Source of the DNA: Silene noctiflora
Lineage: Eukaryota > Streptophyta > Magnoliopsida > Caryophyllales > Caryophyllaceae
Length of the DNA: 46,653 nucleotides
Reading direction: 5' to 3'
Assembly: GCA_009801015.1 (NCBI GenBank)
Contig: VHZZ01011186.1
Coordinates: forward strand, 7,514-54,166
Below are positions 22,860 through 35,100 of this stretch, piece after piece. Both the position numbers and the translations under genes were made by a program. The notes beneath the pieces are model-generated. The model had not been told where the DNA came from. It saw nothing but the letters and a program-made list of their open reading frames with translations, and searched no databases. Each line of letters starts with the position of its first letter. Within the stretch, counting starts at the first letter, position 1.

Positions 22860-25800
22860 CTACAAAATAACTTTGGAGTCGTCACCGTTGAGGGATAAGT
22901 TGTTGGTAAGTTTGACAAGAGCCGAGACTGAGCTCACTTCTTCTCCCCCTCTTCCCTTCTGCGATCAATCATTGGAGAATATATTATCAACGATATTACA
23001 TAAACAAGGATATAGTCAAGTCATTTCCGATTCATATCATTTAGAAATGAAAGGCCCAATATCAAGAATTCACAATATCTGACTCGCTAGACTAACTGCA
23101 CTAAATGAAGGCGTTGATTTTATAACAGATTATGTAAGATAACGAAATGGTTTCTAATATTATGTCGCCTCTTCCATGGGCATCAATTTAGTATGATGTC
23201 TGAAATCATACAACCGCTACCCATACGAGAGGATTAAACCAGTGAACTAACTACTGAAATGGGAGGAGCATCAAATTACTAACAGCAAACAGCTAGAAAA
23301 TAGAAAACATTTAACAGGCGATAGAATGAGATAGGACGTAGACTTACAGGAAGGTCTTTATTTCCATATCTATCTGTAGGATGGGAACTTGATTTGTTAA
23401 TTCTTCCCATCTTAAGTGCTTTCTCTCGATTCTCATAGAAGTCGAAGTCATCCAGAAGACATGTCTTTGATTTATAACTCTTGAAGATCTTCAGCATTTC
23501 TGATGCTTGCTTCAGCCCGACCTACGTGATTGTAAGAAAGATAATTAAAGCGTTAATACTAAAACGCAACCAAGTGGCCAACAAAGAATGCCGAGGAGGA
23601 GAGAGGTAGAACTTAATCACCTCCTGAGTATCCCTAGTGTAAGTAACAGGCCGATTGTCGTTGTTTTCAAGGATGATGTGCCTCAGCTGATTATTAGGGA
23701 CATCTTTCACTATATGCCATTTCACTGGGAAAAATCCACACCATTTGTCCATCTGCCAGAAATCCATTGTCTTATTGAAATCCACTTTACCTACCATCTC
23801 CGCCACTCCAACAAACTGACCACTTCCATTAACCTGAGAAACAACCAGGAGCTCAATAAAGAAGTAAAACAATGGCACGCTACATTTTCTCTGCTTCACA
23901 ATAACGAATCAGCTTCGGTGGATGCAATTCTCAATGCAATTTTAATAGTCGTCGGGAACAAGCCTTTTACATAAAGCATTAGTGTATCGGTCATGTAAAC
24001 GCGTACTTCAGTTGATTAACATGAAGTTCAACGCGATGAGATAATGCATTGCAATAATTATCTAAGACATTTCTTGATCATCCAGCCATTGATTATCCTG
24101 TTTTATACAAAGAAGTGTCATTGTCACTTACGGAGAAGAAGAGAAACACTGGACATTGTTTGCCTGTTTCATTGGCTTTCACTTCGGCATCATGGAAAGC
24201 TGCATCGAGCTTCTTATTTCCACCGGCAGTACTTGACCATACATCATACTTAATGGACTTGTGAACATCATCTTCACTATATGATTTGATGATGTAGCAC
24301 TTTGCAGCCTCATATTCAATCTGGAACTCAGCCGAGTTGTATTTTTTCATCTTACTAACAGCAGGAGTTTGGGATTCTTTTTCAGATGAGTCAGAAAGAA
24401 TTCGGTTGTTGACCCGAGGACCGCATGTAAGTTCAGTGGACGTTTCAAGCTCATTTTTTGGGTTTGACCTCAGCTTATCATTGCCACTCCATGTCCTGAC
24501 ATTAGGGCTGTAGCCCATAGCACCATGATTTCCATATGAGCTGTGTCTCTGGTAAGATAATTGCTGGCAGTTCCCAGCCTGATGGAAAGGATTTGCATAG
24601 CAATTTGTTGGATAATATGAGCCTGCCTGAGTAATGTCACAAGGAGTTCCCTCAGTTGGAGCATGGTAAACATAATACTAGCAGAAACAATATTCTAGAG
24701 TCCGGACACACATGAAAGTCAACCGGGTTGATCGAAACATATGCTCCACAGTATCATGATTTTGAACTTTCTCCATCCATGAATGGGGAAATAAATTTGT
24801 GATGGAGATGGTATTACGGATTATTTAATTATACAGAGACCCTGTTAGCATATGTCATATGGTCACTAACAACACACTTCAAATTAGAACCAAACTGAAA
24901 CAAACATGTTCAAGAAGGAAATGTAAAAGCCACGTCCCTCGCCAACTAAGAATGCGAAAAAAACATTTCAGAGTTGAAAAGCATGACATGACACTTGAAA
25001 CCATTATTGAGTCTCATCACTTGAGCAGACACAAGTATGGTAGCTAATGCATAGACAACTCACACATGAAGCCTTGGTAAGTTCCAAGATAGGAACTGTT
25101 TACCTTATGGTAAACAGCATCTCTTAAGTTCACCTATTCACATTATATGTCAACAAAGGTTTGCCCTTAGATTCGTATGCATTCTTTTCCCAATGGATTG
25201 AATACTTTTTTTCTAGACGAACAATTGTGTGTGTGAATGTATCAGTCAAATACAAGATTTCTACTTTCAAATAGAACTACAGAAGTAACGAGCAAAACAC
25301 AACCTTTTATGTCAACAAGTGAAAATGATTTAAGACAAGAGGCAAGGGCAAACCTTGTTCACCTTGGCCTGAGAATAATTTGAATAATTTGAAGTGGCAA
25401 CTGAAGGACGTGACTTTGAATTCGAGGTTACCACTGACGGTTTACTATTTAAAGAGCCATACAATTGCGACGGCTTTATGCCATTCGGCCTGCTTGTTTG
25501 AGCAGGAGGAGGATTAGACCTGACAGTCCCTTGGGTAGTATTTGACCCATTTGAAGAATTTGCAACAGAATTTTGATCCCATGAATAACAAGAAGTAGCT
25601 TCTGCCCCGTAACTGACAGTATTTTGGACATATCCTGTTGACGTATAATACGGCTGACTTACAGAACCATCAGCACCCACATAGCTCCCACCAGCATAAG
25701 GATTATAGTAATAAGCTACTGAGGTTTGATCTGCTTGTGCTCCCTGAACCGCAAGAGAAATATGTATTAAAAACTTAAACCATAGATTGTCATGAGAAAT

Positions 25801-28006
25801 TAACTTGGAGCATCAATAAATGGAATAAATTAAACATATACAGTTCCTATGCATACCATATTTTGATGATCTCTGCCGTCATTAGATTGGCTAAATGAAG
25901 CATTGTAACCTGTAAAGAGGTAAAAACAGTCAAAAGAATTCCGGAGCCACGACAACATAAACGAGCAAAACATCAAGATAAGCACGTTAGGAAAAAAAGT
26001 AGATGTAAAGACGTAATATGAATGAAAAAAGTAATGCAGAAATTATATCTGACAAGCCTGTATAGAATAGAACTTTTACTGCATTTTCAGACCAACCCAT
26101 CATTTAACTTACCAAGTGATGATTAGTTAAAAATGAATGACTCATTATGGTTTATCACTTCCTTAACTCTAATTAGCAGTATCAGCTGCTCGTCCCAGAC
26201 AATCATCACAAGAGAAATTGTTTATATCGATGTAGCAATGTCAAGCACATAATTTATCGACAAAGACAAATGTCATAACCATTGCATTTTTGCAAGTAAT
26301 CATGGAAGATGAAATTATAAAAATTAAAAATACAAAGGAAATTGTGATGAAATGATTGCAAGAAGTGCTCAAGTATACCCGGGTAATAATAATTGTAATA
26401 GTTAGCAGCTGGATTATGAGCATCGTGTGCTGAAGCAGACTCTTGGTCAATCTGCCTTATGATGCCGGAGATAGCATTCTGAGGGGACGACATGGCATCC
26501 GAATGAACCCCATTTCTGGGAACAGTCTATAAAATAAAACAATTTCAGCCTATGGTTGGATTTAAAAAAAAAAAAAAAAAAGAGCATTAATTTTTATTTG
26601 TTAAATTTGGTACACGGTAGCTCCTGAACCTAGGAAACAATTACAGCATATTGTACAATTAATAATTATTATAACTCATTAGTTTGATCCTCAATAGTAG
26701 GCTCAAGAGCTCAACCTTAAGACCTTTGTTCTTGTTCAAAAAGATCTTTCTTCACTCGAACCTAACGACATCTAATTAAAAAGTGTAGTTTGCCATTTCA
26801 TTTTTTCTTATACAAAAAGATTATAACTCTCTTTTTTTCACCTAACGGCATCTTCTTACCTATCGAAATCTAATTGAAAAATGGTGTGTTCATCATTTAA
26901 TTCTTTCCTCACCCAAGTACCTCATACCCAAAAGGTATTCCATCAAGCCCTACAGCAGCTCAAACATCTTAATTCATTTCCCTGCCGTAAAAAAATCCGC
27001 AAAAAACAGATACCAACATTTTTCAGTATATTAGAAGATGCGCTACATGGTCAAAACAAATCCTTGCACGTGACATTACATTTAAGGCTAATGAAAAATG
27101 ATACGCTAAACAATTGACAACGACAGCCTTTGTTTACAGCAATTTACCAATCACTCGTCAATTGTGTTTCTATGCTCTAGCTTAGTCTGTAAAACAAACC
27201 AATACTCCAACAACAGTTCTTTTAATTCGCAAATAAATGTTACATATAATCTCAGCAAACCGTATACCAAAAGTTCAAGCAACCTCATAGGCGTCTACTG
27301 ATGTTGCAAAAAAACACAAGCTGCACTTTTTGTGGACTTTGAAGTAACATATAGAGAGATAATGACATACCACAGCCTGCTCTGCCGAATTAGGAAGGAT
27401 CAAACCAGAATCAACTCCATTCGCTGAAGTTGTCAGAGTAAAGAAAGAACAAGATCAAAGAAATGATGTTCATAAAGAGCATTAAGTGGTGGTAAATAAC
27501 TTACCAATGTTTCACATGCGTCGTGATCTCAATAAAATAAAAGCCATACATGCAATTTCAATGACAATATTGAACTTTCATGGAAACTGCTATTGTTATC
27601 TAATGCAACATTTGAGATCTCTAATTTGAGATCTCTATAATAAAAGGGAACAGCAAGACAATCACGGATTGTAACAACCCCGTTACAAGTTAAATTGATT
27701 TATATCTGTAACATTTTATCACACTTTACTCTGTATTCTTTACTCCACCTTTACCATCTTTTAAAACAAATTACCACAACCACGAACCCTGCTTGCGTCC
27801 TTCCTTCACCTAAAATCAAACATTGCCAAAGACTCGGTCATACACTAAAGAAGCTGTGTACTTGAACAAACATTGCCAAAGGCCACACAAAAGAAGCTAT
27901 AGGATATTACAACGAAATTTGAATGGCGAAGCAAACAATCATCAGCATTAAAGGTAAAAGCGTCATTCTAAAGGATACATTTCTCAGCGGGCTCTCTGGA
28001 AACCAT
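22860..28006 (-). CDS. YTH-domain m6A RNA-binding protein, ECT family
   Basis: Nine coding exons on the minus strand: 28006-27979, 27423-27371, 26526-26379, 25909-25857, 25743-25354, 24677-24132, 23833-23621, 23521-23348, 22958-22860. They sum to 1704 nt, 567 residues. The N-terminal ~340 residues are Tyr/Asn/Ser/Gln-rich and disordered ([18 protein letters not shown]), usual for ECT proteins. The YTH domain spans ~345-495. The aromatic cage that holds N6-methyladenosine is visible as Trp371 (YDVWSST), Trp432 and Trp437 (MDFWQMDKW). [18 protein letters not shown] is the family core, completed across an intron. The tail contains [14 protein letters not shown] and ends SKVIL. The protein should read m6A in cytosolic mRNA. 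The first coding exon (9 codons) is the least certain piece; the rest is solid. Which ECT number it matches I cannot say. Confidence 0.93.
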
Positions 28007-28024
28007 GCTTCCTCCAAATAACAC

Positions 28025-29160
28025 CTAAAATCCACAAAAGTTTGCAAAAATATTGAGAAAATAAGCAATTGAATAATCACAACCTACAACCAGCTCAAAC
28101 TCAATTCCTCTTGTAGCACATTAGTATATAGTTGGTCAGAAACTTAGTGGAGATTTAGAGGAATGTTATTTCTCCCAAAGTGTGTATTTTAAGATATAGT
28201 AATTATCCTCGAACAACTATAAATGAAGCACGCAAGCATAATAAAGTCGTACAACGGTCTCACACGATAATTTGTATACGAAATCAAATTCATTTTTAAC
28301 AGAACAATTAAAAAGGGAAAACAGTGGAAAGGCAGTACTGCAGTAGGAGGAATAAATTCTATATCACTGGCCAAAGAAAGTAAAAGATCCTTTCTTTTGA
28401 CAATCATAGTACGTACTGTAGAATTTAAGAATACCAATTAATAACCAAGTGTCTATAGACCCGTTTTAAGCTTAATACCGACATTGTCATCTTAACAGTA
28501 ATTTGCGACTAAAAAACCAACAATTACAAATCTTTACTACCAATGAATTTCAACAACACAAAAACAGCAACAAATCACAAACCCATAATTAAAGATCAAG
28601 AACAACAATGGTGTCTAACAAAAATCAAAAGGTTGTCAACTAAATTATAAAAAGATTAATTTGAATATACAATACAACAATATTACGAAAAATCCAATAA
28701 CTTACAAATCTTTACTACCAATGAATTTGAATATGACAACACAACGAAACAATAACAAATCACAAACCACAAAACAAAACAAAAAAAAATTACCAAGAAT
28801 CTCTTTATCAAAAGTAATTAGCACATTAATTAAACATTAAGAACAACAATGGTAAGTTGGTAACTGATAAAATTCATAAAAATCAAAACTTTGTCAACTA
28901 AATTAGAAAAGGATTGAAACCCATATTGAGAAATCCAAATTCTCGAAAAGGGTATCCAAAACATTGGCAAAATAACCTTAGGTTATCGAGTTATCACAAA
29001 TTCTCTTTTAAGATGGCAATATATGTTACCTAAAGAGGCTAAAGTCAAGATATAGATACAAATAAAGTGAACAAACCTGGTAAAAATCTGATACAACAGT
29101 AAATATCAGAAGATCTGAGATTGTTCCTGAAGTGTACTGGGAACACACTGACTTCTAAGA
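28025..29160 (-). promoter_or_regulatory. 5' leader exon and leader intron of the ECT gene
   Basis: A donor at 29077/29076 (ttaccag|gtttg on the minus strand) pairs with an acceptor at 28025 (ttttag), 18 nt before the ATG at 28006. This gives a 1052-bp intron in the 5' UTR, common in plant ECT and other housekeeping genes. The leader exon probably begins around 29100-29160. It is inferred from splice motifs only. Confidence 0.5.
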
Positions 29161-29650
29161 AAAGCAGTTTTTTATGAAGAATGAAGAGGCGGTTAAGGAT
29201 GGCAGTGACCGTTTGTATGTGAAGAGGATAAAAGTTGAGTCTAAAACCCTTGAGTTTTAATCCAACGGTTTTTGGGAATTTTTGAGGTTTTTGTTTACGT
29301 AGTTTGACCCGTCAGATTAGATGTATCATGTGTGTTGCTACTGTATTTAGATTTGATGTATCTTCTTTTTCTTATGGACTATGAACTTGTCTTGTGTGGT
29401 GTTAGCCTCAGATCAGGACTCTTTTATTTCTTTATTGTTCAAACTCACCTCAAACTTTATACATTATTCATCATACTCGCCTCAAACTCTACTTTTCTAC
29501 TTTCCACTTCACTTTTTTTTTTTTTTTAAAAATGTTCACATGATATCTATTAATTGGATACTTTTCACTCATGGTAGGGTTAAGACTTACCTAAAGCCTT
29601 AAGTTTTGGATTTCCAAGACTCAACTTAAAGGCTTTGTCAAGACTTTTGT

Positions 29651-29689
29651 GGATTATTGGTAGTCTTGTCTCAAGATTACCAATAATCC
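29651..29689. repeat. 39-bp hairpin, 18-bp arms and 3-nt loop
   Basis: The left arm ggattattggtagtcttg (29651-29668) pairs with caagattaccaataatcc (29672-29689) with a single mismatch around the loop tct. It is probably the centre of a decayed foldback element; no longer arms are evident. Confidence 0.75.
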
Positions 29690-30095
29690 TACCCTTAACT
29701 TGGGAGTTGGGGTGTGTTAACTTGCCTGTGTTTCCAAGGTTGTTTTGGAATGTGTGTTTCATTATGGGTGTTGTTCTACTTTTGGGAGATATTCCAAGTT
29801 TTAGGGGAAACTATACATTTAATATATAACTCGAAATCAAATTAAAATTTGGTTTGTTAAGATATGATAAAGCAGTTCTTCTCTATGCCGAGATTGAGTT
29901 TAAAAAGATAAAGTTGAGAACATCCCGTCTTTAGAAACAAAAATGTGTACTGCAATAACTATACAGTATACACCATCAAGTCTGACTATCGCCATTTATC
30001 CCGAGTTGAGATTATATGTCCCATTTTTGTGTATCATCTCCTGTCTCATTGCCTTTATTTTGTGACACATCATCATGCACATAAGAAAATAAATA

Positions 30096-30292
30096 CTCCC
30101 TCCTAGTCGATCATTTCTTCCCTCTTTCCTTTTCGGAGCTAGTCGGATTTTCTTCCCTCTTTCCTTTTTTGGAATGTTACATGTGGTCCAAATTGAATTG
30201 TATGTGGGGTAGATGGTTCTGTGTGGTCCAAAATCAATTCCTTATTTCTTTTGCAAAATAGAAGAGGGAAGAAATGAGTGACTAGGAGGGAG
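30096..30292. mobile_element. Stowaway-type MITE (Tc1/mariner), 197 bp
   Basis: It begins ctccctcctagtc and ends gactaggagggag, with further inverted similarity inside (catttcttccctctt against aagagggaagaaatg). A TA dinucleotide flanks both ends (30094-30095 and 30293-30294). The ctccctcc terminus and the TA target are the Stowaway hallmark. A ttcttccctctttcctttt segment is repeated inside the left half. No coding capacity. Confidence 0.88.
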
Positions 30293-30359
30293 TAATAGAT
30301 ATCTATTAAAATGAAGTGTTAAAAGAAGAATGTAGTGGGGCACAAGATGGGTCACAAAA

Positions 30360-30645
30360 TCCGCTTTCATATATCCTCGCCCATAACCTCACTGCCAGAT
30401 CCCCACTAGTAGCCAGGCTATCATCCTCTTCCCCCAATCGTACCAACAAGCCCCTCCTGGCCTAACACCCTGCTTTACCTATATCTCCTCCAGTTAACCC
30501 GCCACGCTCACTCCTCCACCTTGCCCACCATCAAATGGCTATGCACCACCCTTCCCTTCCCTTCACGACAAACACCTCACCACCACTATAGCACTACTTC
30601 CAACCCACCTTTACGCAGAACACCATCTATACCGCCAGTCACTCA
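30360..30645. other. C-rich compositional island
   Basis: About 285 bp rich in C on the plus strand (ccctcc, ccacc, cccttccc runs) inside AT-rich intergenic DNA. I find no coding frame with a recognisable product. It is followed by gagggagtgaagggagta at 30664, which resembles a MITE end, so it may be the inside of a larger element. Confidence 0.4.
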
Positions 30646-30865
30646 ATAAATGGATATAAAAGAGGGAGTGAAGGGAGTATAATGGTCGAAAACATATTGC
30701 ATTAGTAAAATGCCTACTGCGAAATTAATACCTCAAATCTATTATAGTCATGATATATAATGATCTTAATCGGGGTCAATTCAACAATACCGTAACCACG
30801 CACTAACGTATCTCAAAGAGAATTGTAATCGAGATATATCCTAATAAATAAGACATATTAATGAG

Positions 30866-31393
30866 CAAAAAAAGAAGGAGATTTTTGTGCGATGGGTGGC
30901 TCCTCCCATGGATTGGGTTGTTTTGAACATTGATGAGGCTTCTAAAGAAATTCCGGGTTTATCGAGAGCGGGGGTATTTATGGAGAAGCTTGGGATTGCG
31001 ACGGTTACGAGGGATGAGTTAATGGCGTTAAGACGAGGTTTAGTTCTTGCTTTGGAACATGGATTCTCGATGCTCCATATTCAAACCGATTCTCAGGTGG
31101 TGGCGGAGTTTCATGAAAATGGACCAGCCTTACCTAACTGCCCACTCTCATCTTATTTGGATTTGCAAGTCCTTTATTCATGACTCGCCATCAAATGCTA
31201 AGGTGCAACATGTGTACCGGGAAACAAACTCATGTGCGGATTATTTGGCTAATTTTGGCGTCACTCAAGAACAACAGTTATGGAACTTTGGAGTGGGATA
31301 TGTCGAATCAATTGTTCCAGTTGCTACAACAAGATGTTGGAGGCGTTTCGTGGTCTCTCTTAGTTCCTTTTTATGCTTTCTAGTTTTTTTTTT
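30866..31393 (+). mobile_element. LINE (L1-type) remnant: C-terminal RNase H domain
   Basis: The plus-strand reading VRWVAPPMDWVVLNIDEAS is the usual start of the RVT_3-type RNase H that ends many plant LINE ORF2 proteins. It continues with DELMALRRGL, IQTDSQVV and, after a frame change near 31183, ETNSCADYLANFG. The acidic residues in NIDEAS, DELMAL, QTDSQ and CADYLAN correspond to the catalytic set. Between LSRAG and VFMEKLG the domain is shorter than usual, by roughly 15-20 residues. The reverse transcriptase and endonuclease parts are absent, so it is 5'-truncated. It runs into the assembly gap; the 3' end and target duplication cannot be seen. Confidence 0.8.
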
Positions 31394-31853
31394 NNNNNNN
31401 NNNNNNNNNNNNNNNNNNNNNNNNNNNNNNNNNNNNNNNNNNNNNNNNNNNNNNNNNNNNNNNNNNNNNNNNNNNNNNNNNNNNNNNNNNNNNNNNNNNN
31501 NNNNNNNNNNNNNNNNNNNNNNNNNNNNNNNNNNNNNNNNNNNNNNNNNNNNNNNNNNNNNNNNNNNNNNNNNNNNNNNNNNNNNNNNNNNNNNNNNNNN
31601 NNNNNNNNNNNNNNNNNNNNNNNNNNNNNNNNNNNNNNNNNNNNNNNNNNNNNNNNNNNNNNNNNNNNNNNNNNNNNNNNNNNNNNNNNNNNNNNNNNNN
31701 NNNNNNNNNNNNNNNNNNNNNNNNNNNNNNNNNNNNNNNNNNNNNNNNNNNNNNNNNNNNNNNNNNNNNNNNNNNNNNNNNNNNNNNNNNNNNNNNNNNN
31801 NNNNNNNNNNNNNNNNNNNNNNNNNNNNNNNNNNNNNNNNNNNNNNNNNNNNN
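31394..31853. other. assembly gap (460 N)
   Basis: Unknown bases. Any reading frame that crosses this stretch is an artefact. Confidence 0.99.
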
Positions 31854-32156
31854 GGTAGTGTTCGACAAAAGTTAAAAAATATTAGGTAGTTTCTCGCAAA
31901 ATTAAAAATTTTAGGTAGTATTTATGAAAATGAGGTAAATATTAGGTAATTTTTAACAAAAAAACTCAATAAATAAATAAATAAGACACATCACAAACTC
32001 GATAACACAAATAAATCAACCCGACTCAATATAATTGTAAAACAAACTCAAAATAACCCGACCCAAACAGTCGACCCAAATAACATGTTTTGAGGCCTAG
32101 TTCTAAAGTTGTATAATTAACTAGAGTCCCCCAAACACTAGCACACCAGCGATTCA
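31854..32156. other. upstream region of pseudouridine synthase gene
   Basis: Just after the gap, the motif ttaggtagt recurs at irregular ~30-40 bp spacing (31854-31955). Then come a taaa tetranucleotide run and a GACCCGA-type tract (31985-32080). The remaining ~75 bp should be the core promoter and leader. Confidence 0.45.
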
Positions 32157-35100
32157 ATGAAATCAATTTCCGAAGAAACCGAAAATCAACCATTTTCCGA
32201 CGCCAAACACCGGTTCAACCATGCGTCGGAATCACAAGAACGGCCGTCGAAACTCGCAAAACTAACAGAAGAAGAAGAAGAAGAAGAAGAGAAGGAGGAA
32301 ACAATGGTGAAGGAAAGAGGAAATATGCAGAGATATTTGATAGCAATTGAGTATATTGGTACTCGTTTTTCTGGTTCCCAACAACAACTTGTTCATCGTA
32401 CCGTTGTCGGCGTTCTTCAGGTACCTGTTTTATGGGTTTTGAGCTGTGTTTTGTTTGATTTTTTGCGGTTTTTGAGCTACCCTTTTGCCTTTTTTTGTTA
32501 GTGTTACAAGGTTAGTTCGTATTGTGGAAATGTGGAATGTTCAGGACTTTAGGTAAAGAAATGGGTTATTTTAATTACGGAGTAAAAAGTAAACAAATGA
32601 TTAGGACGGAGGAATGTCATAGGTTTAGTTCACGTTTTGCCTATGATATACTGGTGTTGATTCTGTCTTTTTAGCGATGTTTTGTTTGATTTTCGGCGAC
32701 TTTTGAGTTACTCTTTTGCCCATTTTTGGTAGTGTAAGAAGATTAGTTGGTGTTTTGTGGAAATGTGGGATGTTTAGGTAAAGAAATGTGGTAAAAGATG
32801 TAGTTCGCCACTTACTCTCTCTGTCCCGGTCAACTGTTTAGCTATTTTACTGGGTTATTTTAATTAAAAGGTAAACAAATGATTAGGATGGAGGGATGCC
32901 ATAGATTTAGTTTGTGTTTTTTCTATGTTATACGGGTGTCGTTGAGTGCATGCTACTCAGAAGTTGTGATTGTGTTTATGAGAAACTGGAGGAGGGGTAA
33001 AGTTGCGTACATTTAGAACTTTTTTTTTGGTGCACAAAAGTTTAGGTTTAAGGGTAGGCCTAGTCCAAGGCCAGGGACCTTCTAAGACGGTGTGCTTTGG
33101 TAGAACAGAACAACCCGGAATACACCCAAATTGAATTGACGACTAACCATTCCAAAATGACATAAAATGATCCTAATGATCGAAAATAATACTCAAGTTT
33201 ATGTACCGAAATGACTCATTTGCAAGGTATAGTTGTGGATGTTATTATTGACTTCTTGTTTTACCAAATTGGAGTTAGCTAAAGAAATGAGGTGTGAAGT
33301 ACATTGTGTCCTAGTCCTATGTTCGATCAAGCACTTAGATCTTATTCAGAAACAGTTTGTTTGTTTGCATAAATGTGGATTGGTGAGAACCGTAACACCG
33401 CATTGATGGAGTTCTTATTGCAATGCTGATGTTATTGCTATGGGAATGTAGTCTAAGGCACTTAGCTAAAGAGATGAGGTAGTAGGAACATTATTTCTTA
33501 AGTTTGATTCACTTCTTTAATGCGAAGATTAATTTTTTGAAGGTTGTGTAATTTATGCAAAAACTGGTTGCTGATGGACAATATTTGGTGTGTTGATATG
33601 CTTTAATTTATATCTGGCAGGAGGCTTTCAAGAAATTTGTTGGGCAACCTGTTTCTATTTTTTGCTCTAGTAGAACGGTATGTTTATGTCCCTACCCTTT
33701 TCTCATTTGCCGTAGCTGTGAAATGTGTCTTTTTGTGGATTTGTTTCTTATAATTTTAGAAATCACATATTATCGTGGCATTTCTCATGTAGGGTGATGA
33801 AACAACTTAGTAGAGGAATTATGGTAGTGTTGGTTTGAGGCTGTAAGAAATTTGTTTCAGGCTGCGATGAAATATGTCAGAGACTGTAAATCTTTATACC
33901 TAACCTGAGGAGTGAAATTGTGTACAGATAATAGGTTTTGTGCTATCATAATCTTTGACTTATTTATGAGTTCAAAATGTTAACCTCTGATGACACTTTT
34001 TTACAAGTGATTTGGTAAGTTGGGGTCATTTGAGGTGGTGTAAAGAATGATCTTTTTGGGCTGAACTTTTCAACAGTTACTATATCTTTTATGGTGGTTG
34101 TTTAAGAATGTGTAAAGGGAATAATATTTCAATGACGTCTTGCTGTTTTTTTTCCTATTGCTATGGGAAAGTAGCGCAAATGATAAGTTATGGCTTGAGA
34201 GCGATTCTCTGCCTTTTGACAGCGGGTAGATTAGTCTAGTTAGGCCAACTCTTTGCAGTATTCACTCCTACAAAGAATCATCAAGCGACACCATCTATAA
34301 TCTTTATGATGCAAGTGATAACACACTTCCTACAAAGAATCATCAAGCGACACCATCTATATCTTTATGATGCAAGTGATAACACACTTCCCTCCATGTA
34401 TTTACATATGTTGCAGGTGCATAGTTTTATGCGGATTCTTATGGTAGACGCTTGTATTGTAAATTTGCAGCACTTTCCATGTACTGTTCAATGTTGTTTG
34501 TGTTTATTGCTTGTTCCACAGTTACAGGTCGGTGAAAGCAAATTAGAAGGGGAGATAATTAATTTTTTCCCTCATTTTGCAGGATACAGGGGTTCATGCT
34601 TTGTCAAATGTTTGTCATGTAGATGTAGAGAGGATTAGTAAAAGGAGACCAGGTGAAGTAGTATGTTATCCGTTGAAAATCTTAGTTTCCACGTGATTGA
34701 AATCTTTTGAGCTTTTTAGTTCATACTCTTTGTACATTGAGACATGCATTGAAAAGTTTCAGGTTTTATATTATATATTCATTATTTCATTACTATGCAT
34801 TACCTGACTCAACTCTCAAATTTCATGCACGAACAGAGAAAATATATATGAAAAATCGACGTTCTTTATACCAACCTTTTCAATACTTTATAATAACAAC
34901 CATTATTTGTTTTTGTATACACCTTTCATAGTTCCTTTCAAAAAACTTCTCATTTATACAAACAACAATGACAACAACATTACTTAGCCGTAGGCATGGG
35001 TTGGAGGAAGGGGTGTGGGGGTAGTTTAAGCGTCAAGAGTGAATGTGATACGCGATTATAAATTAAAGGCGACAATCTTTAGTTTGCCACTAATATCTTA

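Larger units (their letters stand above)
29161..30865. other. intergenic region between ECT promoter and LINE remnant
   Basis: It holds the ECT promoter (leftward), a short hairpin (29651-29689), a Stowaway-type MITE (30096-30292) and a C-rich island (about 30360-30645). I see no gene. Confidence 0.5.

Noticed and set aside
23588-23974. Open frame on the plus strand opposite the YTH exon
   Set aside because: It is antisense to exon 23833-23621, whose YTH motifs are unambiguous.
30887-31183. Host RNase H-like gene
   Set aside because: The WVAPPMDWVVLN start and CADYLAN end are typical of LINE ORF2 C-termini, the core is shortened and the frame is broken.
31047-31889. Long open frames across the N run
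   Set aside because: They exist only because unknown bases contain no stops; the real content is the RNase H remnant before the gap.
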